A stretch of DNA of 49,914 nt from Streptomyces sabulosicollis. GTDB taxonomy: Bacteria > Actinomycetota > Actinomycetes > Streptomycetales > Streptomycetaceae. A model generated the notes under the pieces. It was not told the DNA's origin. It did not search any database and worked only from the letters and a program-made list of their open reading frames with translations. Below, in pieces: positions 32,520-40,901 of the stretch. The DNA is taken from contig NZ_JAEEAP010000011.1 in NCBI RefSeq assembly GCF_016103465.1, positions 1 through 49,914 of the forward strand, read 5' to 3'. The position numbers and the translations under genes were made by a program. Numbering within the stretch: position 1 is the stretch's first letter; each line of letters starts with the position of its first letter.

Positions 32520-34243
32520 GGACCGCTCCCACCCCGCGCCACGAGGTGCCGGTAACGCCGGTCGGTCAGCAGTTGATCGTGGGTTCCCTCGGCCACGACG
32601 TGTCCGTCGACCACGAAGGCGACGTGATCGGCGCGGTCCAGCATCAGTGGACTCGTGCAGAACACCACGGTCGACCGCTGGGGACGGGAGGTCCTGAGCC
32701 GATCGGCGATCCGGGCCTCGGTGTGCGCGTCGACCGCGCCGGTCGGTTCTCGCAGAACCAGTACGGCGGGATCGGCCATCAGCGCCCGAGCCAGCCGCAG
32801 GCGCTGTTGTTGCCCGCCGGAGAACTCGTAGGCGGGGGTGACGATCTCGGTATCCAGTCCCTGCGGGAGCCCGTCGACGATGTCACGGGCATCGGCTGTC
32901 GCGATGGCGTCGAGCAGAAGCCGCTCATCGTGCTCGGCACGGTCCCCCGGATCGAGTTCCCTCCGGAGCGGCCCCGCGAACAAGTGCGAGTCGTCGTCAA
33001 CGACCAGGATCAGGCGACGTATCTCCCGTGGCCGCGACTCCCGGAGGAGCAGACCGCCGTAGCGCACTTCGGAGGAGACGAAGCCGCCCAGCCGTTCGAC
33101 GAGGGTGGTGGCGTCCTCGGCATCGGCACACACCACCGCGGTCCACCGCCCCGGCCTGATGCACAGCCCGCTGGCCGGTTCCTCCAGGACTTCGCCAGGC
33201 CCTGGAGCTCCGGGCAACGGCAGCCCCGGCCGGGTGGCCGTGTCCAGCGACAGGAACGCGCCCAGGCGACGGGCCGCCACATGCCCCTTGGTCACCTTGT
33301 CCGCGGCATCGACCACCGCGCGCAGGGGGATGGCCAGGAACGCTATGTAGCCGAACGCGGCGACGAGATCGCCGACGCTCATCCGCCCGGCGGCGACCTG
33401 GTGGGTTCCCAGCCATCCTGCTCCCACCAGCAGCAGCCCCGGCAGCAGCACCTCGAAGGCCGCGAACCACGCCTCCACCCGGCTGACGTGGACGCCGGCG
33501 CGCCGTACGCGCTGGGAGGAGGCGCGGTACCGCCGGGCGAAGCCCTCCTCACCCCCAATGCCTCGCAGAATGCGCAGACCGGCCAGCGTGTCGACGGCAT
33601 GCGCGGCGAGTTCGCCCTGGTACGTGCGGAGGATCCGCTGCCTGCGGTGCAGGGGGCGGATCAGGGTGACGAGGAACGAGACGGCCGTGGCGGTCCCGAT
33701 CAGGACCACGAACCCGATGGAGGGGGAGAGGGACCACAGGATCGCCGCGGCCATCGCGGAGGCCACCACACCTGCCGTACCGCGGCCGATGACCGACATG
33801 GCTGCCCCGAGGTGGGGAACGTCGACCACCGCCAGGCTGACCACCCCACTGACGGAGGTCCCATGGACCAACCGGCGCCCGAGCCGGCACGTCTGGCGGT
33901 TCAGGAGGCCGATGGTTCCGTACACCGCCGCGAGCGAGGCGGCGACCGCGCAGCGATCGCTCAGCACGTTCGCGACCGCTTGTACGAGACCGCAGCCGAG
34001 AACCATGCCGACGCGCAGATGGAGGGCGATCGTGTCCCTGGCCAGGACGCTGTCCACGGTCCATCCGACGGTCAAGGGCAGAAGGGCCTGCGCGGACAGG
34101 GCCAGCACGGCGGTCAGCGTGCCCAGCAGGACCGCGCGACCGTCGAGGCGCGCGAGTGCGAGCAGCAGGCGCGTCGGCGTCGGACGGTCGGGAAGACCAC
34201 CAAGGGCAGCCGAAACGCCGATCGGTCCTCGAGCCGGGGTCAT
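32516..34243 (-). CDS. ABC exporter half-transporter A (TMD-NBD; degenerate Walker A, canonical signature)
   Basis: 575 residues from ATG 34243, 10 nt after the preceding gene; the frame is open another 57 codons upstream but overlaps that gene. Membrane domain about 20-310, ATPase about 335-570. The Walker A position reads PGRWTAVVCADAEDATTL with no GxxGxGKS/T, Walker B is VLVLREPTGAVD (its aspartate replaced by Arg) and the H-loop is FCTSPLM without histidine, whereas the signature FSGGQQQRLRLARAL is perfect. This is exactly complementary to the defects of half-transporter B. Confidence 0.9.
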   Translation of the reverse strand: MTPARGPIGVSAALGGLPDRPTPTRLLLALARLDGRAVLLGTLTAVLALSAQALLPLTVGWTVDSVLARDTIALHLRVGMVLGCGLVQAVANVLSDRCAVAASLAAVYGTIGLLNRQTCRLGRRLVHGTSVSGVVSLAVVDVPHLGAAMSVIGRGTAGVVASAMAAAILWSLSPSIGFVVLIGTATAVSFLVTLIRPLHRRQRILRTYQGELAAHAVDTLAGLRILRGIGGEEGFARRYRASSQRVRRAGVHVSRVEAWFAAFEVLLPGLLLVGAGWLGTHQVAAGRMSVGDLVAAFGYIAFLAIPLRAVVDAADKVTKGHVAARRLGAFLSLDTATRPGLPLPGAPGPGEVLEEPASGLCIRPGRWTAVVCADAEDATTLVERLGGFVSSEVRYGGLLLRESRPREIRRLILVVDDDSHLFAGPLRRELDPGDRAEHDERLLLDAIATADARDIVDGLPQGLDTEIVTPAYEFSGGQQQRLRLARALMADPAVLVLREPTGAVDAHTEARIADRLRTSRPQRSTVVFCTSPLMLDRADHVAFVVDGHVVAEGTHDQLLTDRRYRHLVARGGSGP

Positions 34244-34253
34244 GACGTCATCG

Positions 34254-36164
34254 TCACTGTCGGTCCTCCGCCTCGTAGGCGAGCCACTGGGCCACCGTGC
34301 GGACACCTTCCGGTAGATCCAGCGCCGGTGCCCAGGCGAGACCACGCTGCGGTGGCCCGGTCGCCTCGGATGCCTCGGTGTCGCGGCCGGTGTGGTGATC
34401 GCCTGGTTCTTCACCGGCGAAGACGATGTCCACCGGATGTACGACCTCTCCGATGACGGAGGCCAGATCCCGGAGGCCGACCGGCCGGCTGTGCCTGAGG
34501 TCGCAACGGGCAGGGGCCGGCGACCGGGACCGGAGGAGCTGGTCGAGCAGTTCGGCGATGTCCCATAGGTGCACCAGATGGAACCGCGCCTCGGACCGGA
34601 GGACCAGGGTCTGACGTCGAAGGGCTTGGTGAACGAGGGAGTTGATGGGTGAGGGGCCGGTGAGCTCCGGACCGTAGGGGGTGCCCAGACGCAGCCATGT
34701 GACGGCGGGGGAATCGGGGACCGGTTCTCCGCTGGTTGGCCAGTCGGCGTTCCCCTCCGAGAGGTCCATCAGCACGACGCGACCGATGCCGGCGGAACGA
34801 GCGTGGCTGAGTACTTCTTCGCACCGCTGTGCGCGGGACCAGGGCGGATCGGACGCGTCCGCGGAGCAGAGGGCGTAGACGAGGACATCGGTGCCCCCCA
34901 ATGAACTGATGGTCCCACCGACTTCCTCGTCGTCCAGGAAGACGCCACGCGCCTGGTGGCCGCGGTCAGTCAGGTCGTTCGCCAGGCAGTGGGCAAGGCT
35001 GGGATGCGTTGACGCGATGGACACGGTGAGGGACGGCGGCTTCGGACTGGTCGGGCGCTGTTCCCGTTGGGCATCGGCTCTCATGCGGGCGCCCGCGCAG
35101 ACTCCGCGCCAGGTGAGCTCACCCAGCGGCCCGGAGAGCCGGAAGAGGTCCTGACCGGCGAACGACGTGCACAGACCCCCGGGCCCGAGAGTGTGGAGCG
35201 CGGAGTCGACCAGCGGATCGCTCCTCCATGCGGCGATCCGCTCCTCGACATCATCCCCTCCGGCGTGGCGCTGCCCGAGGAATCCGAGGACGTAGGCGGC
35301 GTTCCACAGCTCCTCGACGGTTCTGGACACCAGTGCGCTGCTGATCGAATCGGCCAGGCCGGGATCCGATGTCAGCGCTTGGACCAGCTCGGCTGAACAC
35401 CTCACGGTGTCGATGCCCAGGTAGGGAGCGAAGCGACGGCTCCCCACGGTGAGACGGCGGTTTTGTCCGGGGTAGGTGATCTGGCATTGCGCGACGCCGA
35501 ACTCGAAGTACGGCACCACCGCGGGATCGACCAGGTCGGCGAGGTGCCAGGGCCGATCACCCGGGTCGGGGGCCAGACACGCCGCGAGACGCAGACCGTG
35601 GAAGTCATTGCCCGACAGACTGGGCAGGTCGCCGTGCTGAACGAGATTGGGAACGGCGATGAGGGTGCGCACCCCGGCGTGGTCGAGGTAGCGCGCCATG
35701 ACGACATCGTCGGGCCATTCGTCGCCGTGCCGCCGGGCGTAGGGTGCGAAGCCCTCGGCGATGTCGGCGGGCAGCATCAAGGCGACGGTCGGTGTGTATT
35801 CGGCGGCGGACGTCACCCACCGCGCACCGGCCAGCGCGCCGAGCCGTACGGCACCGCCGTTGCGGGCGTTCCAGTTGCTGTAGAAGGCGATCGCGTCGTC
35901 AGGGGCGGCAGCGGCTGCCCGCTCGGCCTGTTCCGCAAAGCCCGCCGACAGCTGGGCATCGTCCTCCAGGACCAGATGGTGGGTGGCCCAGCGGGGTACC
36001 GAGGCCCAGGCCCGCATGGCGGTGCGCAAGGACACCGGGGCTTCCGGCTCGGGGTCGAGCACGATGTCCAGGAAGCCTCGTCGAGCGGACCCGGCGAGCT
36101 CCAGCGCGGCTTCCATCCGACGTGGGTGCACCATGACCGCACCACTCAGCCTGACGGGTGTCAT
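34254..36164 (-). CDS. Glycosyltransferase-like domain fused to an NAD-dependent epimerase/dehydratase-like domain
   Basis: 636 residues, ATG with GAGGAG 6 nt upstream. The N-terminal half (about 1-350) looks like a GT-A-type glycosyltransferase: LRTAMRAWASVPRWATHHLV followed by LEDDAQLSAGF (acidic metal site EDD), AIAFYSNWNARNGGAVRLGA, DEWPDDVVMARYLDHAG, VPNLVQHGDLPSLSGNDFHG. The C-terminal half (about 375-630) resembles an extended SDR: TVSIASTHPSLAHCLANDL, GTDVLVYALCSADASDP, TWLRLGTPYGPELTGPSPIN, FHLVHLWDIAELLDQLL. A glycine-rich nucleotide motif is poorly preserved, so the SDR half may be non-catalytic. Fifth gene of the guanidino operon. I know no characterised protein with this pairing. 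Confidence 0.6.
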   Translation of the reverse strand: MTPVRLSGAVMVHPRRMEAALELAGSARRGFLDIVLDPEPEAPVSLRTAMRAWASVPRWATHHLVLEDDAQLSAGFAEQAERAAAAAPDDAIAFYSNWNARNGGAVRLGALAGARWVTSAAEYTPTVALMLPADIAEGFAPYARRHGDEWPDDVVMARYLDHAGVRTLIAVPNLVQHGDLPSLSGNDFHGLRLAACLAPDPGDRPWHLADLVDPAVVPYFEFGVAQCQITYPGQNRRLTVGSRRFAPYLGIDTVRCSAELVQALTSDPGLADSISSALVSRTVEELWNAAYVLGFLGQRHAGGDDVEERIAAWRSDPLVDSALHTLGPGGLCTSFAGQDLFRLSGPLGELTWRGVCAGARMRADAQREQRPTSPKPPSLTVSIASTHPSLAHCLANDLTDRGHQARGVFLDDEEVGGTISSLGGTDVLVYALCSADASDPPWSRAQRCEEVLSHARSAGIGRVVLMDLSEGNADWPTSGEPVPDSPAVTWLRLGTPYGPELTGPSPINSLVHQALRRQTLVLRSEARFHLVHLWDIAELLDQLLRSRSPAPARCDLRHSRPVGLRDLASVIGEVVHPVDIVFAGEEPGDHHTGRDTEASEATGPPQRGLAWAPALDLPEGVRTVAQWLAYEAEDRQ

Positions 36165-36173
36165 CCACGCTCC

Positions 36174-37112
36174 TCATACGTTCGAATGAACGACTCGCAG
36201 ATATTCCTCATTGCGGTACCTGCAATGGTTCGGGTCCTTGACGCGTCGCCCGGCGATGAGCCGCTTCACTTCCATGATTCCGTCGGACATGCTCAGGAGG
36301 GGATTGAACCCCAAATCTCTGCGCGCTTTCGCACTGCTGACCCGATAGGTTCTGGAGTCCTGGAACATCACGTGGTCCGTTTCGATCTCAACCTCAGGAA
36401 CACACTTCTGTACTTGGCGCGCGATATCATGCACGGAAGAGTTCTCCTTGTGTAGATTGAAGATGCCGGTCCGGCTGCTGTCCAGACTGTCGACGATCGC
36501 TTGGGCGGCGTCTTTCACATGGAGCAGCGGACGGAACTGGCCTCCGCCGAAGACACGCAGCCTGCGCTCGGTCACCGCGCGTATGGTCAACGTGTTGACC
36601 ACCAGGTCCGATCGAAGCCTCGCATAGGTGTCGCCGAGACCGAAGAGCGTGCCAAGTCTGAAGATAATGGCGTTGTTGTTGCGCAGTGAGTTCTCCGCCG
36701 CGAGTTTCGACTGGGCGTAGAGGGACAGCGGATTCAAGGGCGAATCCTCATCACACAGCGCCGTCTGCGCCCCGTACACGGAGCACGTCGAGGGGAAGGC
36801 TATGCGCCCGTCGAACGACTCGGCGAGCCACCTGACGCTCTCTTCGTTGACTTCCTTGGTCGTATCGGGACGCAAGGCGCAGGCACCGTCGCCCACCATC
36901 GCGGCAAGCCAGATCACCGCATCCGCCCACCCGAGGTATTTGCAGAGCAGACGGCGGTCCCGGATGTCCCCCAGGACGAACGGAGTAGCTTTGAGGTATG
37001 TCTCCTCGAACACCAAGGAGTCATAGACCAGGGCGTCATGCTGCGTGCGCGACAGAATATCAGTGACCGCTCCGCCCACGTATCCTGCTCCGCCGACGAC
37101 AAGTATTCTCAT
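36174..37112 (-). CDS. NAD-dependent nucleotide-sugar epimerase/dehydratase (extended SDR)
   Basis: 312 residues. The N-terminal Rossmann motif is ILVVGGAGYVGGAVTDIL (about 3-20). Then come AAMVGDGACALRPDTTKEVN, AFPSTCSVYGAQ, the catalytic LYAQSKLAAE (YxxxK), IFRLGTLFGLGDTYARLRSD and FRPLLHVKDAAQAIVDSL. This is the pattern of enzymes acting on NDP-sugars. The gene is visibly less GC-rich than its neighbours, with more Asn and AT-ending codons, which may signal a separate origin. 15 nt after the GT4 gene. Confidence 0.87.
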   Translation of the reverse strand: MRILVVGGAGYVGGAVTDILSRTQHDALVYDSLVFEETYLKATPFVLGDIRDRRLLCKYLGWADAVIWLAAMVGDGACALRPDTTKEVNEESVRWLAESFDGRIAFPSTCSVYGAQTALCDEDSPLNPLSLYAQSKLAAENSLRNNNAIIFRLGTLFGLGDTYARLRSDLVVNTLTIRAVTERRLRVFGGGQFRPLLHVKDAAQAIVDSLDSSRTGIFNLHKENSSVHDIARQVQKCVPEVEIETDHVMFQDSRTYRVSSAKARRDLGFNPLLSMSDGIMEVKRLIAGRRVKDPNHCRYRNEEYLRVVHSNV

Positions 37113-37127
37113 GGGAAGTTCCCGCCC

Positions 37128-38372
37128 TCATGTCCGTTCGATCGGTGTCAAGTGCTCCTCTAGATGGGCCACGCTGTTACGCACCGTGAGTTCCCGAACG
37201 GCTTCGCTCGCCATGACGGAGGCTTGTGGAGAACCGGCGTGACACTTCACCACATCGGCGATGCCCTCACCTCCGGTCAGCGGGGAATACAAGAACTCCG
37301 CCGGTACGTAGTCGCGCATGCCGATCGGAGTAGGAGGCGTGGGAACAGCCACCACCAAACCCTGGCTCATCGCCTCCAAGGGCGTGAAGCCGAGCGTTTC
37401 GTACCGCGACGTGAAGAGGAAAACGCCCCGCCCGGCCAGGCTCCGGAACGTGCTCAGCATGCTGCCGTGAGGCAGGCGCGGGCCGATGACGCAATGCCGG
37501 CGCAAGTGTGGCGGTACGTGGTCCCGGAGCTCTTCGACTTCACGAGCGCCCTGCCCGCTGCCGCAGGCCAGATAGAGGGCCGCTCGGTCCCCCCGGCCCT
37601 CGATGACGCGGTAGGCATCGATCACCGCGTCGAGGTTCTTGAACCCATCAGCACGCGCGGCTGTGCTGATGAGGAGGGTGCGCCCCGTCGCCCGCTCCAT
37701 CCAGGACGCGAGCGGGCGTGGCGGGTCCGGCTCGGGCCGAGCGGCGTGGGACAGGAGGGGCGGCGGCAGTACCGAGCATTGGCCGACGCTGATGCCCTGT
37801 CGGCTCAGGCAGTCGATCTGGAGCGTCGAAAACTCCAGGACCCGGACGTGCGGACGGTCCCGCAGCCAGTCCATGCCGCGCTCCTGGGAACCGAGCAGAG
37901 CGTCCACTTTGGCACGACCGCCCCCGAACGCGGTGACACAGTGGTCGACTCCGATGGTCCGTGCCACCTCCTCGACGAACGGCGCGTGATGGGTGACCGC
38001 GCAGAGCACCCCGTCGGGGGTGAAGGGCAGTGTGTACGACGACTGGTGGTACAGAACCGTTGCAGTGTGCGGTCCGCGGCCTTCGCCGAGGCGGGTCACC
38101 GTCTCTGCGAAGGCGTCCCGCATGGTGGGTGCGGGGGTCTCCGTGTGAAAGGCGACCTCGGCGTAGGGACATCCCAGGCGCTGCCCCCAGCGCAAGGACG
38201 CTGACTCTCGTGGATGGGCAGGCTCCCGGCGGTACCCGATGAAGCCCACGTTGTGCCCCAGGGCTCGCAGTCCCGCCGCGATGGTCCTTGTGTACCCGGC
38301 CGCTCCGTACGGGATGTCCTGGGCGTCGGCGAGGAAGCGGGCGTTGATGACGAAGATCACCGTAAGTTTCAT
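37128..38372 (-). CDS. GT4-family (GT-B fold) glycosyltransferase
   Basis: 414 residues from ATG 38372, overlapping the aminotransferase stop by 4 nt. Glycogen-synthase/GT4 features: N-terminal DIPYGAAGYTRTIAAGLRAL (acceptor-side glycine loop), LLISTAARADGFKNLDAVID (donor domain start), and the EX7E motif in FTSRYETLGFTPLEAMSQG (about 345-363). It would transfer a sugar from an NDP-sugar to the cluster's aglycone or aminocyclitol in the cytoplasm. Confidence 0.87.
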   Translation of the reverse strand: MKLTVIFVINARFLADAQDIPYGAAGYTRTIAAGLRALGHNVGFIGYRREPAHPRESASLRWGQRLGCPYAEVAFHTETPAPTMRDAFAETVTRLGEGRGPHTATVLYHQSSYTLPFTPDGVLCAVTHHAPFVEEVARTIGVDHCVTAFGGGRAKVDALLGSQERGMDWLRDRPHVRVLEFSTLQIDCLSRQGISVGQCSVLPPPLLSHAARPEPDPPRPLASWMERATGRTLLISTAARADGFKNLDAVIDAYRVIEGRGDRAALYLACGSGQGAREVEELRDHVPPHLRRHCVIGPRLPHGSMLSTFRSLAGRGVFLFTSRYETLGFTPLEAMSQGLVVAVPTPPTPIGMRDYVPAEFLYSPLTGGEGIADVVKCHAGSPQASVMASEAVRELTVRNSVAHLEEHLTPIERT

Positions 38373-39574
38373 CCGTCGGCACCACCACGTGCTGCCCGGT
38401 GGCTGATCTCCGCGCTGTGCTCCCGGATCCGGAGGATGACCGAACAGATCTGATCCACCAGGTCCGCCGCCATGTCGGGCAGCAGGGGAAGCGACAAGAT
38501 GCCGTCCGCTACCGACTCGGTGTGGGGAAGGGCGCCAGGCGCGACTGTCCACTGCCGGTAGGCGGCCTGCCGGTGCAGGGGGGGATCGAAGTAGCGCCGT
38601 GTGGTGATGCCCTCCTGATGCAGGGCGCCGGCGAGCACGTCGCGGCTCAGGCCGAAGAGTTCGCGGTCGATGATCACGCAGAGGTCCTTGTACGTGCTCT
38701 TCGCCGTGTGCGGTATTCGCTGGAAGGCAATGCCTTCCGTGTCGTGGAGATTGTCCTGGTACCGGGCCGCTGCTTCCGCGCGCCATGCGAGCCACTCGGG
38801 GAGAAGGGGCAGGTTGTGCCTGCCCAGGGCCGCGGACAGCTCCGGCATCCGGCCGTTGAGCCCGATGACGACGCTGTTGTGGTTCCCGGGGTTGCCGTAC
38901 TCGCGGGCTATCCGCAGTTCCTTGGCCAGGTCATCGTCGTTCGTGACGATGATTCCCCCTTCACCGCAGGTGAGGGGCTTCGTGGGGCTGAGGCTGAAGA
39001 TCTCGGCCAGCCCTTTGGTGCCGATCCTGCTGCCATCGGGGTAACAGCCACCGAGCGCTGCTGCCGCGTCGAGGATGAGGGGTATTCCACGGCTGGTGCA
39101 CAGGTTTTGAAGTTCATCCACCTCGCACGGTGCACCGAACGGGTGCACCGCGAGAACCAGCGCGGTCTCCGTGGTGGTGACCGAGTCCGCGGCCCGCGGC
39201 GTCATCGCGAAGGTGTGGGGGTCGATGTCGGCGAACCGTGGCTCGAGCCCGTTCCATCGAGCCGCGTGCCCGGTGGCCATGAAGGTGAAGCTGGGCATCA
39301 CCGCGTGGCCGAGCAGGCCGAGGCAACGGAGGGTCAGTGTGAGCCCCATGGTCCCGCTGGAGACCGCAACGGCGTTTCTCACCCCGACGAACGCGGCGAC
39401 CTCGTGCTCGAAGCCTTCCAGCTCGGCCCCCTTCGTCAGGAAACCGGAAGTGAAGACGCGGTCCACGGCCTGGTAGAACTCCGGGCCGCGGGGGGCCACG
39501 GTCGGCCGGGTCACAGGAACTTTCTCGCTCAGAATCGGCGTGCCGCCCAGTATCGCCGGCTTGTCGGCGCTCAT
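38369..39574 (-). CDS. DegT/DnrJ/EryC1/StrS-family PLP aminotransferase
   Basis: 401 residues. An N-terminal AILGGTPI block, as in inosose and AHBA-type members of the family, precedes FTSGFLTKGAELEGFEHEVA, SSGTMGLTLTLRCLGL (PLP phosphate), PSFTFMATGHAARWNGLEPR, LILDAAAALGG (Asp169 to the pyridine N) and SLSPTKPLTCGEGG (Schiff-base Lys199). These enzymes aminate keto-sugars or inososes. With an amidinotransferase 11 nt upstream, the installed amine is a likely target of guanidination, as StsC and StrB1 do in streptomycin (analogy, not proof). Confidence 0.92.
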   Translation of the reverse strand: MSADKPAILGGTPILSEKVPVTRPTVAPRGPEFYQAVDRVFTSGFLTKGAELEGFEHEVAAFVGVRNAVAVSSGTMGLTLTLRCLGLLGHAVMPSFTFMATGHAARWNGLEPRFADIDPHTFAMTPRAADSVTTTETALVLAVHPFGAPCEVDELQNLCTSRGIPLILDAAAALGGCYPDGSRIGTKGLAEIFSLSPTKPLTCGEGGIIVTNDDDLAKELRIAREYGNPGNHNSVVIGLNGRMPELSAALGRHNLPLLPEWLAWRAEAAARYQDNLHDTEGIAFQRIPHTAKSTYKDLCVIIDRELFGLSRDVLAGALHQEGITTRRYFDPPLHRQAAYRQWTVAPGALPHTESVADGILSLPLLPDMAADLVDQICSVILRIREHSAEISHRAARGGADG

Positions 39575-39585
39575 GCCTCCTCTCC

Positions 39586-40728
39586 TCAGCTCAGGTAGTC
39601 CTCGGCTCCACCCTCACGGACCGTGTCCAGGGTGAAGCAGTGAAAACCGCCGCCGAAGAGCCGGCGATGGCGATGACGCACCGGCACCACAGTGAATCCG
39701 TGGCCTTCCAGCACACGCATCAGCTCCGGGCCGGCTTCGTTCACCATCACCGTCTCCGGGTCGATCGACAGCACGTTGAGATCGATGAACGGGCTGGTGA
39801 TGATCAGGTCGTCGTTGTCGTACTCCGGGAAGCTCTTCATGTCCGGCTCGGGCGGCACGATCATGTCCCAGGACCGGAGCTTTTCCGGAAGCATGTCGAC
39901 GACGTCCATGGACCGGATCAGGAGCAGCCCGGGGCGCAGGGCGATGAGCCAGCTGTCGATGTGACTGTCGGTGAGGCGGTGGACTCGATGGATCCGGAAG
40001 CGCCCTTCCAGATGGCGCTCCAGCCAGTCGCACGCCAACTCGTGATTCCTCGTCGCGACGTTGGCGATGACATCACGCCCCAGCCTGAGGCACTGTGCAC
40101 CGTCGAACATCATCTCGTACCCGACGTCGTAGGGGGAGGACTGCGGGTCGGTGATGGGCTCGACGTTGTCTCGCACTTCGCGGTTGACGTACGACGGATC
40201 AAAGGAGGAATCCGTCATGAGCGGGCGCGGCATCACCGTCCACCGTGCGCCCTGCCGGAAGTACTCGGCGAAAACGGGGGTGAGAAACTGCGTCTCGAAG
40301 TACCGGGAGCGGATCATCGGTGGTGTTTCGATGATCTCGTCACCCAGAATGAGGGTGTTGTCACGGACGTTCAGCGGCGGCACCACGGCTGCCGACCATG
40401 CCGGTGTGCGAATCTCCGTGGTGGCTTCATCTACGTCCAGCGGCCGGTGCACGGTCACCGAGAGCGTCAGCAGCGTTTCGACAATGCCTTCGATGTCCTC
40501 GTTGAGTTCGTCGACGTACCGCTGCTTGATGGGTGCACGTACCGGCTCTTCCGCGCCGGAACCGCTCCCCGGCGCATCGAGCCGGGGATAGTACCAGTCG
40601 AGCCCGGTGAGATGGTCATGGAAGACCATGTCAAACGACAGTTCCCGCTCGTGGGATGTGTAGTGCACCCCGGAACCCACGACCACCTCTTTGAGGGGGG
40701 ACCATTCATCGAAGCTGTTGAGCCGCAT
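39586..40728 (-). CDS. Amidinotransferase (arginine:glycine/inosamine amidinotransferase family)
   Basis: 380 residues from ATG 40728 (GAGGAG upstream); the frame is open further but not protein-like. Family signature in order: SPLKEVVVGSG (about 10-20), VRDNTLILGDEIIETP (121-136), FDGAQCLRLGRDVI (208-221), SHIDSWLIALRPG with His256 and Asp258, and the nucleophile Cys364 in FGGGFHCFTLD. It should move an amidino group from arginine to an amine through an amidino-cysteine intermediate. Relatives are StrB1 (streptomycin), CyrA and vertebrate AGAT. First gene of the seven-gene operon, 173 nt after the LAL regulator. Confidence 0.9.
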   Translation of the reverse strand: MRLNSFDEWSPLKEVVVGSGVHYTSHERELSFDMVFHDHLTGLDWYYPRLDAPGSGSGAEEPVRAPIKQRYVDELNEDIEGIVETLLTLSVTVHRPLDVDEATTEIRTPAWSAAVVPPLNVRDNTLILGDEIIETPPMIRSRYFETQFLTPVFAEYFRQGARWTVMPRPLMTDSSFDPSYVNREVRDNVEPITDPQSSPYDVGYEMMFDGAQCLRLGRDVIANVATRNHELACDWLERHLEGRFRIHRVHRLTDSHIDSWLIALRPGLLLIRSMDVVDMLPEKLRSWDMIVPPEPDMKSFPEYDNDDLIITSPFIDLNVLSIDPETVMVNEAGPELMRVLEGHGFTVVPVRHRHRRLFGGGFHCFTLDTVREGGAEDYLS

Positions 40729-40901
40729 GGCGTTCTCCTCGGTCAACGCTGACAGAGATCTTTTTCTCCACCGTGCTGTCGGTTCCCAGCGTGGCTCTGT
40801 CCGTACTTCATGGCGTCGGTGATTCTTGCCTAACAACGACGGATACGACGGCGCGCACCGCTCCTGCGCGCGGCCTGATGGGGCGTTTCCCGTCGAGCCG
40901 G

